Source of the DNA: Methanothrix sp.
Lineage (GTDB): Archaea; Halobacteriota; Methanosarcinia; Methanotrichales; Methanotrichaceae
NCBI GenBank assembly: GCA_026394555.1
Contig: JAPKXZ010000074.1
Span: 92,424 to 156,423, forward strand
Length of the DNA stretch: 64,000 nt
Direction of reading: 5' to 3'
Every line of letters starts with the position of its first letter. Position 1 is the stretch's first letter. Under the pieces are notes generated by a model. The model saw nothing but the letters and a program-made list of their open reading frames with translations. It had not been told where the DNA came from and made no database searches. The translations under genes were made by a program, and so were the position numbers. This document shows, one piece after another, positions 37,324-47,089 of this stretch.

Positions 37324-38526
37324 TCAGTCTCTCTTGGACGAGACAAGGCCCCTGTGAATGGCAGCCGGCAGCCCCCTAAAACCGGGCTCAATGACCGTGC
37401 CGGGATAGATCGATGTATTGATCCCGGTCATCACCCCTTCACCCATGATCACGCCCAGTTTGCGCCTGCCGCTATCCACCCGCTCGCCTTTGACGAACGA
37501 TTTTATGGGCCCCTTGTCATGGCGCAGATTGGAGCATACGGTTCCCGCCCCGAAGTTGCAGTTCTCTCCGATAACGCTGTCTCCCAGGTAGGAGAGGTGC
37601 CCGATCTTGCTGCCGCTCATGATGGCGCTGTTTTTGACCTCCACCGCATTTCCTATCCGAACTTTGTCGCCGATGCAGGTCGTGGGCCGGATGTAGCAGT
37701 TGGGTCCGATGTCACAGTCCTCTCCTATTATTACCGGGCCCACGATGTAGGCTCCACAGCGCACGATGGTGCCCCGGCCCACGGCTACATTGCCCTTGAT
37801 GGTCGCGCCGCTCTCAACCTCGCCCTTCATTTGGGGCGCAAGGTCTTTAAGCAAAACCTCATTGGCGGCCAGAATATCCCAGGGCCTGCCGATCTCCAGC
37901 CAGCTCTTGAGAGTGACGATTTTGATCCTCTCCTGGGAAGCGAGCCGGTTGAGCCCATCGGTCAGCTCGTACTCGCCTCGCTCTGATAGTGGCATAGATC
38001 GCATCGTCTCGAAGATGCTTCTCTCGAAGAGGTAGATGCCGGCATTGGCCAAATTGGAGGGCGGATTGGCGCTCTTCTCGACCACGGATTTGAAGTAACC
38101 GTTCTCCTCCGTGAAAACCCCATATCTTTTGGGATCATCGACCTTTATGGCCGAGACGGCAACGCCGTCGCGAGCCATCTCTCGCAGGGACGCCTCATCT
38201 GGCAGCACATCTCCGTTTAGGACCAGGAAGCGATCCTCCGCCTGGCTGGCGGCAGCCATCAGGGCGTGACCGGTACCAAGCTGCTTATCCTGCACGACGT
38301 AGTCGATCTTCACACCTAAGGGGCTTCCGTCCCCAAAGTATGAGCGAACGCTTTTTGCCCCGTATCCTACCACCAGCACGAAACGATCCGCACCTGCACC
38401 GTGAGCCCGCAGGATGATATGCTCCAACAGAGGCTTGCCGGCTACGGGCAGCATGACCTTTGGCATCTTTGCAGTCAAGGGACGCATGCGGCTTCCTTCG
38501 CCCGCGGCGAGAATGATCGCTTGCAT
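37324..38526 (-). CDS. Bifunctional UDP-GlcNAc pyrophosphorylase/acetyltransferase (GlmU-like)
   Basis: MQAIILAAGEGSRMRPLTAKMPKVMLPVAGKPLLEHIILRA...LGTGHALMAA plus LbH repeats. Confidence 0.92.
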   Translation of the reverse strand: MQAIILAAGEGSRMRPLTAKMPKVMLPVAGKPLLEHIILRAHGAGADRFVLVVGYGAKSVRSYFGDGSPLGVKIDYVVQDKQLGTGHALMAAASQAEDRFLVLNGDVLPDEASLREMARDGVAVSAIKVDDPKRYGVFTEENGYFKSVVEKSANPPSNLANAGIYLFERSIFETMRSMPLSERGEYELTDGLNRLASQERIKIVTLKSWLEIGRPWDILAANEVLLKDLAPQMKGEVESGATIKGNVAVGRGTIVRCGAYIVGPVIIGEDCDIGPNCYIRPTTCIGDKVRIGNAVEVKNSAIMSGSKIGHLSYLGDSVIGENCNFGAGTVCSNLRHDKGPIKSFVKGERVDSGRRKLGVIMGEGVMTGINTSIYPGTVIEPGFRGLPAAIHRGLVSSKRD

Positions 38527-38597
38527 GGATATAGTCAAATAACGAGGAGGGTTAAAAATGCTTTGAGCATGAGGATCGAGCAACATTCACTCTAATA

Positions 38598-40502
38598 TCA
38601 TAGTTGCTGCTTGAATATTGATTTCAATATCTCCTTTATCGAGATAGCTGAGTTTATAAATTCTGCAAGTTTGTCGGGGTATAATCCCAGTACTATAATA
38701 AAAATGAGCCATGCTACTTCCATTATTTCAATGATTATTAAATCCAAAATTTCAAGTTTAGGTCTGAATGTTGGAATCGGCATAATTATATAAACGATTA
38801 CTGAGATCACAGCCACCTGTGCGATGATCATACCTATCACGCTAATAGTACTATTTAATTCGTATATGTTTAGATCATCATTTACCATCTTTGCTATAAA
38901 TTTATTAGTTCTACCGTTATCTATTTCTAAAAAAACTTCAGTTTTTTTATCGTTAAGTCTTAGTGAAAGAAAATTATTTTCAGTAGATACTTTGATCGCC
39001 TTGCTATTTTCAATTCTTTCAATTTTTGCATTTTTTACCCAATCAATACCAAATTTCTTTGTTAGAAATTCTTTGAGTCTACCCTCATCCTTTCCTGGAA
39101 TTTTATCCCAGCTAAACACATACTTTAATTCTTTTGTTGAGGGGGATATGGTATCTTTAATTGTATGTCTATTTACGAGGATGAATCGCAAAAAATCTAA
39201 AAATATTGCAAGCAAAACTGCGATTAAAATCCTTTGAGATAAAATGCTTGGCAAAAAATAATGAAACGATAATACACCACTAAACAGTCCTATTATTATC
39301 TTACCAAAATTCCACCAATTGAGGGGGTGACAATCATTTTCGTTACACAGCATATATATTGTAAATAATAAAAACGAAACAATCATCATTGAAGATTCTA
39401 TCCACACGAGACTTCTATAATGATTGTCTGAGCAGAAATAATAATAATATAGTCCTAAATGCGTTAATATCAATATTGGTATAATCAATATTGGTATAAT
39501 ATGTATTGTTAGTCTTTGTTTATTCGCCCATATGCTAGGCTTTTTTGAAAGTACGTGTATGAATATTAAAATCAGTATGGCTACAAATAATGCTTGTACC
39601 AGCGAAATGTATGAGTCCCTGCTTCGGTGGTATTCAACTAAATCTACAACTTCAAGAAATTTGCTATTATTTGTAAAATTATTATCAATTAAATCACATG
39701 CTTTTATTTGAAATTGGTGAGTTCCTAAGTCAATTATTTCGGATCCACTTTCAATATTAGAGCCAATTTTTTTATCAAAATACTCTATGTAGATCTGATC
39801 ATTGTCTGAGTCATAGCACTTACTAGAAAAATTAATTTTTGAATATCTAAATACGGTCACATTTGGCCCATTCGAGCAAGTGATATTACACTCAGGTTCT
39901 ACATTTACGTTGAATTCAGTTATTACTGGTTTATTATTAGTTACTTTAAAAGATTCAACCAATTTATTTTTGTCATTTTTTTTATAATCCCATTGGAAAG
40001 TTTTAATCAAGCAAATATCCTGAGGTTCTTGAGAAGTTTCATTTTCTACCTTAGTGATATATTTGACTAATATTTTCTCTTTTTTATTCAATGAGGTGAG
40101 GTGTATTTTCATTATTCTATCCGGACCAATTTCTGCCGAATCACCTCGGCCTTCGTTGTGGTTATTAAAATTGCTATAAATACTTATTTTTCCCTCATTG
40201 CTTTCATTTACCATTTTACCGTTTTCATTGCCGATTCTTATTGTCTGGCTCGGTACAGCAAGCGATTTAGACAGCAAAGCAACCAAATTAAAATCGTGGG
40301 CATCTACGTCTTTCTCTATATTTATAATATTGAAATATATTTGAATGCACTGGTCGCGGCCTACAATTTCTTTATCAGGTATTACCGTTAAATTCAATTC
40401 AGATAATCTATCTCCGCTGTGGTCTACTCCACCCATGCATCCAATACGTACCATGCTTATGATTATTAAGACAGAAAAAATTAATATATATTTCGCGCTC
40501 AT
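38598..40502 (-). CDS. Large membrane protein, N-terminal exported domain plus multiple TM helices
   Basis: N-term hydrophobic segment, extracytoplasmic Cys-containing region, then several TM segments (VQALFVAILILIFIHVL, IIPILIIPILILTHLGLYYYYF, MMIVSFLLFTIYMLC and others). Confidence 0.75.
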   Translation of the reverse strand: MSAKYILIFSVLIIISMVRIGCMGGVDHSGDRLSELNLTVIPDKEIVGRDQCIQIYFNIINIEKDVDAHDFNLVALLSKSLAVPSQTIRIGNENGKMVNESNEGKISIYSNFNNHNEGRGDSAEIGPDRIMKIHLTSLNKKEKILVKYITKVENETSQEPQDICLIKTFQWDYKKNDKNKLVESFKVTNNKPVITEFNVNVEPECNITCSNGPNVTVFRYSKINFSSKCYDSDNDQIYIEYFDKKIGSNIESGSEIIDLGTHQFQIKACDLIDNNFTNNSKFLEVVDLVEYHRSRDSYISLVQALFVAILILIFIHVLSKKPSIWANKQRLTIHIIPILIIPILILTHLGLYYYYFCSDNHYRSLVWIESSMMIVSFLLFTIYMLCNENDCHPLNWWNFGKIIIGLFSGVLSFHYFLPSILSQRILIAVLLAIFLDFLRFILVNRHTIKDTISPSTKELKYVFSWDKIPGKDEGRLKEFLTKKFGIDWVKNAKIERIENSKAIKVSTENNFLSLRLNDKKTEVFLEIDNGRTNKFIAKMVNDDLNIYELNSTISVIGMIIAQVAVISVIVYIIMPIPTFRPKLEILDLIIIEIMEVAWLIFIIVLGLYPDKLAEFINSAISIKEILKSIFKQQL

Positions 40503-42322
40503 GGGGCCACATCGGTCGCTTTATCTACTTTATTAAATGGATGATTGTTGTTTATATGATACATTTCTAGCTCAGTTATATTGTATTTTTCTGGTCCTTT
40601 TACTCCGATCCCTACGGTTGCATACTCAAATTCGTTTTGTTTAATTTGCATAATTGTATTATTGTCACAATTATACATTTTAATACAATAATTTATCTTT
40701 TGTGAATTTTTCGGCTGGCGTAATTCGGCATTCAATTTATTTAGTGTTATTATAAAATTGTTGCAATTTTCAAGATCTATGCATATTCGTTCGGTATTTA
40801 TATACTGCATAAGATTATAAACACGATTGTTGCTTATATTACTATTGTTACATGTTCTAAATCGGATCGCGCCTCCACATTGAGATATATCATTATCTAT
40901 TATGCGTATATTTGTTAGCTTGTTTTTTAGTCCATCTATGTCTATCCCATAAGAACCGTTCTTAATTGCCAACCCACGTATCTCAACGTCACTTCCACAT
41001 ATTGAAATGACGCTAGTACTCGCTATGCTTTTTGGCCTAGGATCTAATAAGGGCCTATTTCTACCAATTATTGTCAATGGTTTGTTAATTATAATCTGCT
41101 CGTTATAAACTCCACGATCTATAATAATTCTTCCGAAATTGTCAGTTTTATTAATGGCTTGGCTAATTGTCGGAAAAATAAACCTGGATTCGTCACGATT
41201 CGACTGATTTACGTATGTTGTGCTATTATTCTTAGCTATTCTAAAATATGTGCTTCTGGTGGAATTGCACAAAGATCCACACTCGCAACATTTTACCATC
41301 CATTCATGAGACCCTTCATCAATGGGCCTCTTATTTAATATCAGTTCATTCCTATCATTTTTTAATTTATGAGAGTAGGCCCATTCATGGTCATCTATAA
41401 TTAATGTGCAGTTTACAACCCTGCTGCTGTTATTAAGCATATATTCAAATTTTAATTTGCTTTCATTAGATAATGTCTCATTTTCTTTTGGTGATATCGG
41501 TTCTATAGAAATCTTGCCATCGATAGGGCAAGGATTTTGTGGGGTGTACTTTATCTCCTTAATAACTACAGTTATATTTGGTTTGAGCTCGATGCCCGAA
41601 CCGTTATTCCCAACGGATTTCAGACTTCTCTGGCCCAAATCAGGAGTAGCTAATCCCGTGTTCGCTAATAAGTTAGCCACAGTCGATGCATTATTATCGC
41701 TACGTTCCAAGGGTCGGCTTGTCCCTACATCCACATATTCTCCGGTTCCCTGCTGGTCCATTCTAACTAAACCGATATTGTCTATCCAGCCAGCTCCGCC
41801 CCACAATGGATACGACTTGATCTTTCTAAAGGTCCACTCCAAGATATGAGATCTATCTGCATTCAATGGATAGCTGAAGTCAGTCCAATCGCGAGAATTA
41901 CATTCGAAGGTTCTATTTTCATCCACACTGAATATCAATTGACCTATTCCCGACCCAGCATCATTCTTCCATTTAAACCGTATTATGGCAGGTCCCGATA
42001 TATTATTCATCTTAAGACTGCTTGCACCTACACATTCAATAGGTCCTGATTTAAGAGAGATTTTATCATTATAACCACTTGTATAATCGATTGTCCAGGG
42101 AATTTCGCCAATCTTTGACCAATATAAATAATTTTGAATAGGATAATTAATAACATTACTCGGCTCTTGTGCAAGCACAATGGGCAAAAAGATCTCTGCT
42201 AGAAGTACCATAATTGAGAGCAGCATCCATTTGAGACATCTGTTTGCCCTCGGTGACATTTGATTTAGCTCCCATACTTTAGTCCAAATGCATTCCGTTT
42301 TAAATGCGAACACAGTTATCAA
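40499..42322 (-). CDS. Exported right-handed beta-helix (NosD/pectate-lyase-like) protein
   Basis: TFPTISQAINKTDNFGRIIIDRGVYNEQIIINKPLTIIGRNRPLLDP-like segment, then ...IRGLAIKNGSYGIDIDG...ISNNRVYNLMQY; 4-bp overlap with the downstream gene. Confidence 0.8.
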   Translation of the reverse strand: MITVFAFKTECIWTKVWELNQMSPRANRCLKWMLLSIMVLLAEIFLPIVLAQEPSNVINYPIQNYLYWSKIGEIPWTIDYTSGYNDKISLKSGPIECVGASSLKMNNISGPAIIRFKWKNDAGSGIGQLIFSVDENRTFECNSRDWTDFSYPLNADRSHILEWTFRKIKSYPLWGGAGWIDNIGLVRMDQQGTGEYVDVGTSRPLERSDNNASTVANLLANTGLATPDLGQRSLKSVGNNGSGIELKPNITVVIKEIKYTPQNPCPIDGKISIEPISPKENETLSNESKLKFEYMLNNSSRVVNCTLIIDDHEWAYSHKLKNDRNELILNKRPIDEGSHEWMVKCCECGSLCNSTRSTYFRIAKNNSTTYVNQSNRDESRFIFPTISQAINKTDNFGRIIIDRGVYNEQIIINKPLTIIGRNRPLLDPRPKSIASTSVISICGSDVEIRGLAIKNGSYGIDIDGLKNKLTNIRIIDNDISQCGGAIRFRTCNNSNISNNRVYNLMQYINTERICIDLENCNNFIITLNKLNAELRQPKNSQKINYCIKMYNCDNNTIMQIKQNEFEYATVGIGVKGPEKYNITELEMYHINNNHPFNKVDKATDVAP

Positions 42323-42468
42323 TTAGCGCGACGTAATACCGTTGTCAAGTATAAGCCATTTCCGCTTAAACAGAATAAACTTAATTACATATATTATAAT
42401 ATAAATGTCAAAAATTGTTTAATAAATTAATATACAAAACATTATCGTTCGAATGGGCCGAAAAGAAT

Positions 42469-43179
42469 ATGGAGTTATTCGCCCTACCTATGTGCATGTT
42501 GGATGAGTTCATCCGTTACACTGCCCTGCAGCGCGATCAAGCTCCTCTGGCCTCTCTATTGATTTACCTGAAGCGAAAAGGAGGCTATGTTCAGCTCAAT
42601 CAGATCTGGCGGGAGAATGGACCCACCGGCGGCGGCCCCTTCTGGAACCAGACCACCCTTTTAAACAAGCTGGACAAGCTGGAGCGCCTGGGGATTGTCA
42701 GCATGGAGCGGCGAATTCTGCCCTCGCCCCGCGATGAGGCCAAGAAAAAGACCAATACCTTCTACCGGATAAGTCCAGAAACACCCCTTTATCCTTACAT
42801 CTTCGGCATGCTCAAGATCTACCGGGAGGAGCCGGACAAATATTCCTCGGAGCTGGTGGATAAGCCCCTCGATCATCTAAGCGATCTGGCAGGCCGCTCT
42901 GCCTGCGGCGACCCGCTGGTGGGCCGGGAGCTGGATGTGGCCATGGAGCTGATCGGCGAGGTCTTCTCCGTGGGGGGGGACGAGGTTCGGAGGATGATCA
43001 AGGAGAGGATGACCAGAAGGGGCATGATCAGGGATCGCAGGAATGAGCTGCCGGAAAATGCCCCGCCAGAAATAAAGATAAAGCCGAAGAGGGCCGGGGC
43101 AGAGGCAAAGAAATCCACGAAGAACTCAAAAAAGAGGGAAAAAACGAAACCCCTGTCTGAGGAAGAGGAGGCAACGTAA
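42469..43179 (+). CDS. Winged-helix-like putative regulator with Lys-rich tail
   Basis: APLASLLIYLKRKGGYVQLNQIW...TTLLNKLDKLERLGIVSMERRILPSPRDEAKKKTNTFYRIS. Confidence 0.65.
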   Translation: MELFALPMCMLDEFIRYTALQRDQAPLASLLIYLKRKGGYVQLNQIWRENGPTGGGPFWNQTTLLNKLDKLERLGIVSMERRILPSPRDEAKKKTNTFYRISPETPLYPYIFGMLKIYREEPDKYSSELVDKPLDHLSDLAGRSACGDPLVGRELDVAMELIGEVFSVGGDEVRRMIKERMTRRGMIRDRRNELPENAPPEIKIKPKRAGAEAKKSTKNSKKREKTKPLSEEEEAT

Positions 43180-43180
43180 G

Positions 43181-43333
43181 CCGGGTACCGTCAGGCCCAA
43201 TTAGAGCCTATGAATGTGATTGGATAAATGCGTCATTTTGAACAGCTAAACGTTCTTCGCGGCTTCGCGTGAGATTTAACCGGATCCGTTTTCACGCGAA
43301 GGCATAAAATTGGCTTATTTCGGCCTCGCTGTG
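43181..43333. repeat. Dispersed palindromic element, copy D (core 43263-43301)
   Basis: CTTCGCGTGAGATTTAACCGGATCCGTTTTCACGCGAAG with flanks AGGCCCAATTAGAGCCTATGAATGTGA and TTGGCTTATTTCGGCCTCGCTGT; ends at the AOR stop codon. Confidence 0.8.
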
Positions 43334-45070
43334 TTAGCCCCAACCTCTCTTCTTCCGGTAAAGCCCGAGCATCTCCTCCACCGTTTCCGGTGTCACCAAT
43401 CCTGCGGCGGAGACTGTCTCGTAAAACCGGCGCGGCACGCGCACATTTGAGAGGTCGAATCCCTCCTGTACCTTGAATTTGTACTTCTCCTCAAAGATCC
43501 TTTTGCCCAGCTCCATTAGATCATCCTTTGTCTTGATGATGCCCACCGTTTCCAAAGAGTCGATGATATTCTCCTCAGTGTAAACGCCCCGGGCAAACAG
43601 ACATCCCACCAGAGAGTTGAAGACGCCGCGGGAATTGTCCTCCTTGATGAGCTCATCGACCATCATCTCTATCTCCATGGGCTTTTTGACGGCCTTCTGG
43701 TCCACGGCGTATCCTGCGTTATCCAGATGAGAGTGGCGCACACCCACCAGCTGGCCCACGATGGAGGCAGGACCGGTATGGTATCCGGAGACCTCGTTTC
43801 CTCCTAACGCCATGGCATAATCCAGTCCGCAGTACTTTTTCGCGGCATAGTCCACTCCCCGAGCCAGAGCCCCATAAAATTCATTGGGCGCTTTGACGAG
43901 ATTCTCTAAGGCCCGAGTGTAGCCGTCTACGCCGTTCCACTGCAGCGGGACATCCAGGGTCTCTTTGCTGGTGATGAGTCCCTTTTCCAGAGCCTCAGTG
44001 GCCCAGGAGAGGACCACTCCCGCCGACATTACATCCAGGCCCAGCCTCTCGCAGACATCGATCAGTTGCAGGACTCCCTCAGCCTGGCCCACGCCCAGGT
44101 TCGAGCCCAGGGAATAGATGGGCTCGTAGTCGTAGGAGACCTTTTTTACCTCGAATTCGTGATGAGTGGAAAAGGCCGTCTTCAGAGCGGCGATATGCAC
44201 ACAGCCGATGGGGCATCCGGCGCAGGAGAGCCTGCGGAAAAGATGGTTTTCTGCAAACATCTCGCCGCTGATATTTTCGCCTTGTGGGAAGCTGGAGAGA
44301 AGGAAGTTATTGGTAGGCAGACCTTTGAGCCAATTCAGGGCGCTGATGTTCACAGATGTGCCGATATCATGGTACTTCTCCATGACATCCGTCTGCACCG
44401 CGGTCTTGTAGAGCCGATTGTAGACCTCTTTGTAACGCTTGGCATCCGGAACATCGATAGTCTCCGTTCCCGAGATCACCAGGGCCTTGAGTCTCTTGGA
44501 GCCGAAGACAGCACCCAAACCCAGCCGCCCAAAGTGCCGGTAGGTGTCCACCACCACGCCCGCGTACCTCACCTTGGCTTCCCCGGCCGGGCCGATGCGG
44601 ATAATGGAGCGCCGACCGACACCGGGCTCGCGATCGCGCAGGATCACGCCCGTGGTCTGGGCGTCGATGCCCCAGATCGATGTGGCGTCCTTGATCTTTA
44701 CCTCGCCGTCATTTATGGAGATGTAAGAAGGCTGCTCTGCCTGGCCGCGTATGACCACTGCCTCATGCCCGGCAAACCGCAAAGCCAGAGAGAGCCTGCC
44801 TCCTGCGTAGGATTCGCCCAACTCGCCCGTGAGGGGCGATTTGAAGGTGGCTACGGTCTTGGTGGCCACGGGAAAGATGCCGTTGAGGGGACCGATGGAG
44901 AAAATTATTGGTGCAGCGGCAGAGAGTGGATCGGTGTTCGCGGGGCACTCCTCTTGCAGCAGCCGAATTCCTACGCCGGTCCCGCCCATCCACCTCTCGA
45001 ATAGCTCCTGCCGCTCTTCAACCCATGATTCTTCTTTAGAAAGATCGATGTAGAGAACTTTTCGTAGCAT
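43334..45070 (-). CDS. Aldehyde ferredoxin oxidoreductase (tungsten/AOR family)
   Basis: MLRKVLYIDLSKEESWVEER...ERWMGGTGVGIRLL...GPLNGIFPVATKTVATFKSPLTGELGESYAGG...RRLSCAGCPIGCVHI. Confidence 0.93.
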   Translation of the reverse strand: MLRKVLYIDLSKEESWVEERQELFERWMGGTGVGIRLLQEECPANTDPLSAAAPIIFSIGPLNGIFPVATKTVATFKSPLTGELGESYAGGRLSLALRFAGHEAVVIRGQAEQPSYISINDGEVKIKDATSIWGIDAQTTGVILRDREPGVGRRSIIRIGPAGEAKVRYAGVVVDTYRHFGRLGLGAVFGSKRLKALVISGTETIDVPDAKRYKEVYNRLYKTAVQTDVMEKYHDIGTSVNISALNWLKGLPTNNFLLSSFPQGENISGEMFAENHLFRRLSCAGCPIGCVHIAALKTAFSTHHEFEVKKVSYDYEPIYSLGSNLGVGQAEGVLQLIDVCERLGLDVMSAGVVLSWATEALEKGLITSKETLDVPLQWNGVDGYTRALENLVKAPNEFYGALARGVDYAAKKYCGLDYAMALGGNEVSGYHTGPASIVGQLVGVRHSHLDNAGYAVDQKAVKKPMEIEMMVDELIKEDNSRGVFNSLVGCLFARGVYTEENIIDSLETVGIIKTKDDLMELGKRIFEEKYKFKVQEGFDLSNVRVPRRFYETVSAAGLVTPETVEEMLGLYRKKRGWG

Positions 45071-45071
45071 T

Positions 45072-45617
45072 TCATCCTCCTGAAGTTGGGATCTCCTCCA
45101 GCATAAGAACGCCATGCGGGCAGAAGTCCACGCAGGCTCCGCAGTGAATGCATTTGATGGGCTTTTTCTCTTTACCAAAGGTTACCGCGCCCACCAAGCA
45201 GGCCTTCTCGCAGCTGCCGCAACCGATGCAGCGGTCCTTGTGAAAGACCACACTGCCGTTGGGCCTCTTCTCCATGGCGCCCGTAGGGCAAGCGCGGGCA
45301 CAGGGTGGGTCCTGGCAGCCGCGACATACCACCACGCGAAAATCGCCCTCAATGCCGCCCTGCGTCTGCACCTTGATGGCGCTGTTTTGCAGGGAGACAG
45401 TGCCCGTGCGCATGCGGCTGCAAGCGAACATGCAGCTAAGGCAACCGATGCAGCGCTCGGGATGGGCCACCTTGAGGCGGCGGCGCGTCCTGGGCTTGGC
45501 TGGCGTGGCTGCTTCTTTCTCGGCGGGCCGAAGGACCGGCTTGGCCTCTGTTTCTTTATTCTCTTCTACAGCCGGGCTCTCTATCATTTCAGGATCCACT
45601 CCCTGCAAGAATCGCAT
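45072..45617 (-). CDS. Polyferredoxin (AOR-associated 4Fe-4S protein)
   Basis: CIGCLSCMFAC...CRGCQDPPCARACPTGAM...CIGCGSCEKACLVGAV...CIHCGACVDFCPHGV. Confidence 0.9.
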   Translation of the reverse strand: MRFLQGVDPEMIESPAVEENKETEAKPVLRPAEKEAATPAKPRTRRRLKVAHPERCIGCLSCMFACSRMRTGTVSLQNSAIKVQTQGGIEGDFRVVVCRGCQDPPCARACPTGAMEKRPNGSVVFHKDRCIGCGSCEKACLVGAVTFGKEKKPIKCIHCGACVDFCPHGVLMLEEIPTSGG

Positions 45618-45795
45618 GTGAATAATTATTTTGCATTCAGATTAAATATGTAAACAAGCTTTCTCTTCTCAAGGGGCAACAGGGACTTTGAAATTCTTAA
45701 AACCCCTTTTCGTGTTTTTCCACCGGCTATTATCATCCCATCAATCAAGGCAATGCAGACGAAAAATAAATAGATGATGAAGATTCGCGAAGCGG

Positions 45796-46911
45796 CTACT
45801 CCGCTTTCACGAACCTTTTCTCCAGCACCTTCATGACATGGGGCAGCGTGGTGTACTCCATGTCCTCCATGGGGAGACGCGCTGGCTCGAAGGGGCCGTG
45901 CGCCCTCATGTAATCAGTGATCTCCAGGCATCTCTTGCGGGTCAGGTCGAAGGCCACATCTTTGAAGAGATCCACGGGACCCACGAAGTTTCCGTAGGCC
46001 ATCTGGAAGCCGGCGGCTATGACGCGAGGCGGACCGTCAAACCTTGTGGGGTGCGCGGTCTCAAAGGAGCAGGGCATGAGTGGACCGTTATGGCTGCCGC
46101 GCATCCATCCGCTTACCAGGTGCCCGAGAGCAAAGGGCTCAAGCACCTCGCCCAAAGCGGGCAGGCCGGACTGGCAGCGCACCAGGGCCACGGGGTCATC
46201 CTTGCCGACGTATGTTCCCGCTGTCTGGAAGAGCTTCTCCGTGCTTATCACAGCCACTGCCTCCTGCTCGGAGATCTTGCTGTTGGGCTTGCAAAAGACT
46301 CTCTTGATCACATAGCGGCTCTTGGCGCCGATGAGCGCCAAAAGGTCGTACATCTCGCCCGGGCAGTCCATGAAGACCTTCTTGTGCTCCATGATATCCC
46401 AGACCTCGAAGGTGAAGCCGTGATGGCAGGCCGGATCTATCACCAGGCCGGCTGTGTTGAAGGGGTCGGCGAACATCTTGAAGATGGGCAGATTGAAGGC
46501 CCCGGGCTCGGTCTTGTCCATCATGAAGGCGACGACGGGCTCGCTGGTGCGCTCCTCAATCTCCATCTCCGCCACGCCCGGTCCCATGCCGCGAATGTTG
46601 CCGGAGAAGGCGTCAGCCAGTAGGTCCTGCCCGGCTCCGTAGAGCTTGAGCTTCTTGGCAACCTCGGTGGCCTCCTCGAAGGTCTCCCAGGCCAGGGCAT
46701 GCACCTCGCCGTTGTCGCAGCCATTCTTGTGGCTCATGAGAAGCTCCAGGTCGTCGCCGCAGGCCATCACCCTAAAGTCTATCAGTGCGCCGGACTTCTT
46801 AGCCTGTGCAAGCTTCGCCTCTGCAGTCTCGATCAATGCGGGATGGACCGAGGAGTGGCCGGGATAGCCGCCCACATCGGCCTTAATTAAGCTGATAGTG
46901 ATCTTGGTCAT
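45796..46911 (-). CDS. Fructose 1,6-bisphosphate aldolase/phosphatase (archaeal bifunctional)
   Basis: MTKITISLIKADVGGYPGHSSVHPALIE...CGDDLELLMSHKNGCDN...FDGPPRVIAAGFQ. Confidence 0.95.
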   Translation of the reverse strand: MTKITISLIKADVGGYPGHSSVHPALIETAEAKLAQAKKSGALIDFRVMACGDDLELLMSHKNGCDNGEVHALAWETFEEATEVAKKLKLYGAGQDLLADAFSGNIRGMGPGVAEMEIEERTSEPVVAFMMDKTEPGAFNLPIFKMFADPFNTAGLVIDPACHHGFTFEVWDIMEHKKVFMDCPGEMYDLLALIGAKSRYVIKRVFCKPNSKISEQEAVAVISTEKLFQTAGTYVGKDDPVALVRCQSGLPALGEVLEPFALGHLVSGWMRGSHNGPLMPCSFETAHPTRFDGPPRVIAAGFQMAYGNFVGPVDLFKDVAFDLTRKRCLEITDYMRAHGPFEPARLPMEDMEYTTLPHVMKVLEKRFVKAE

Positions 46912-47089
46912 CTTAAATTCCATCTGATTTTATTTCAATTTGTCTTTAGGTATTTCCCTGGATCTAAGTTCTATATTACCGTTTTTGCGAGGAGGCCTCT
47001 CCCCCGTGGAAGTTCTTATATCTGCATGGGATCTCCTTATCTTGTTCACCATTCGATTGGGTGAATAAAGCAAATCCCGGAGCATCATT

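Noticed and set aside
44066-45004. 312-aa plus-strand ORF within the AOR gene
   Set aside because: Antisense shadow; AOR on the other strand carries all expected motifs.
45838-46623. 261-aa plus-strand ORF within the FBP aldolase/phosphatase gene
   Set aside because: Antisense shadow of a conserved gene with no recognisable domain.
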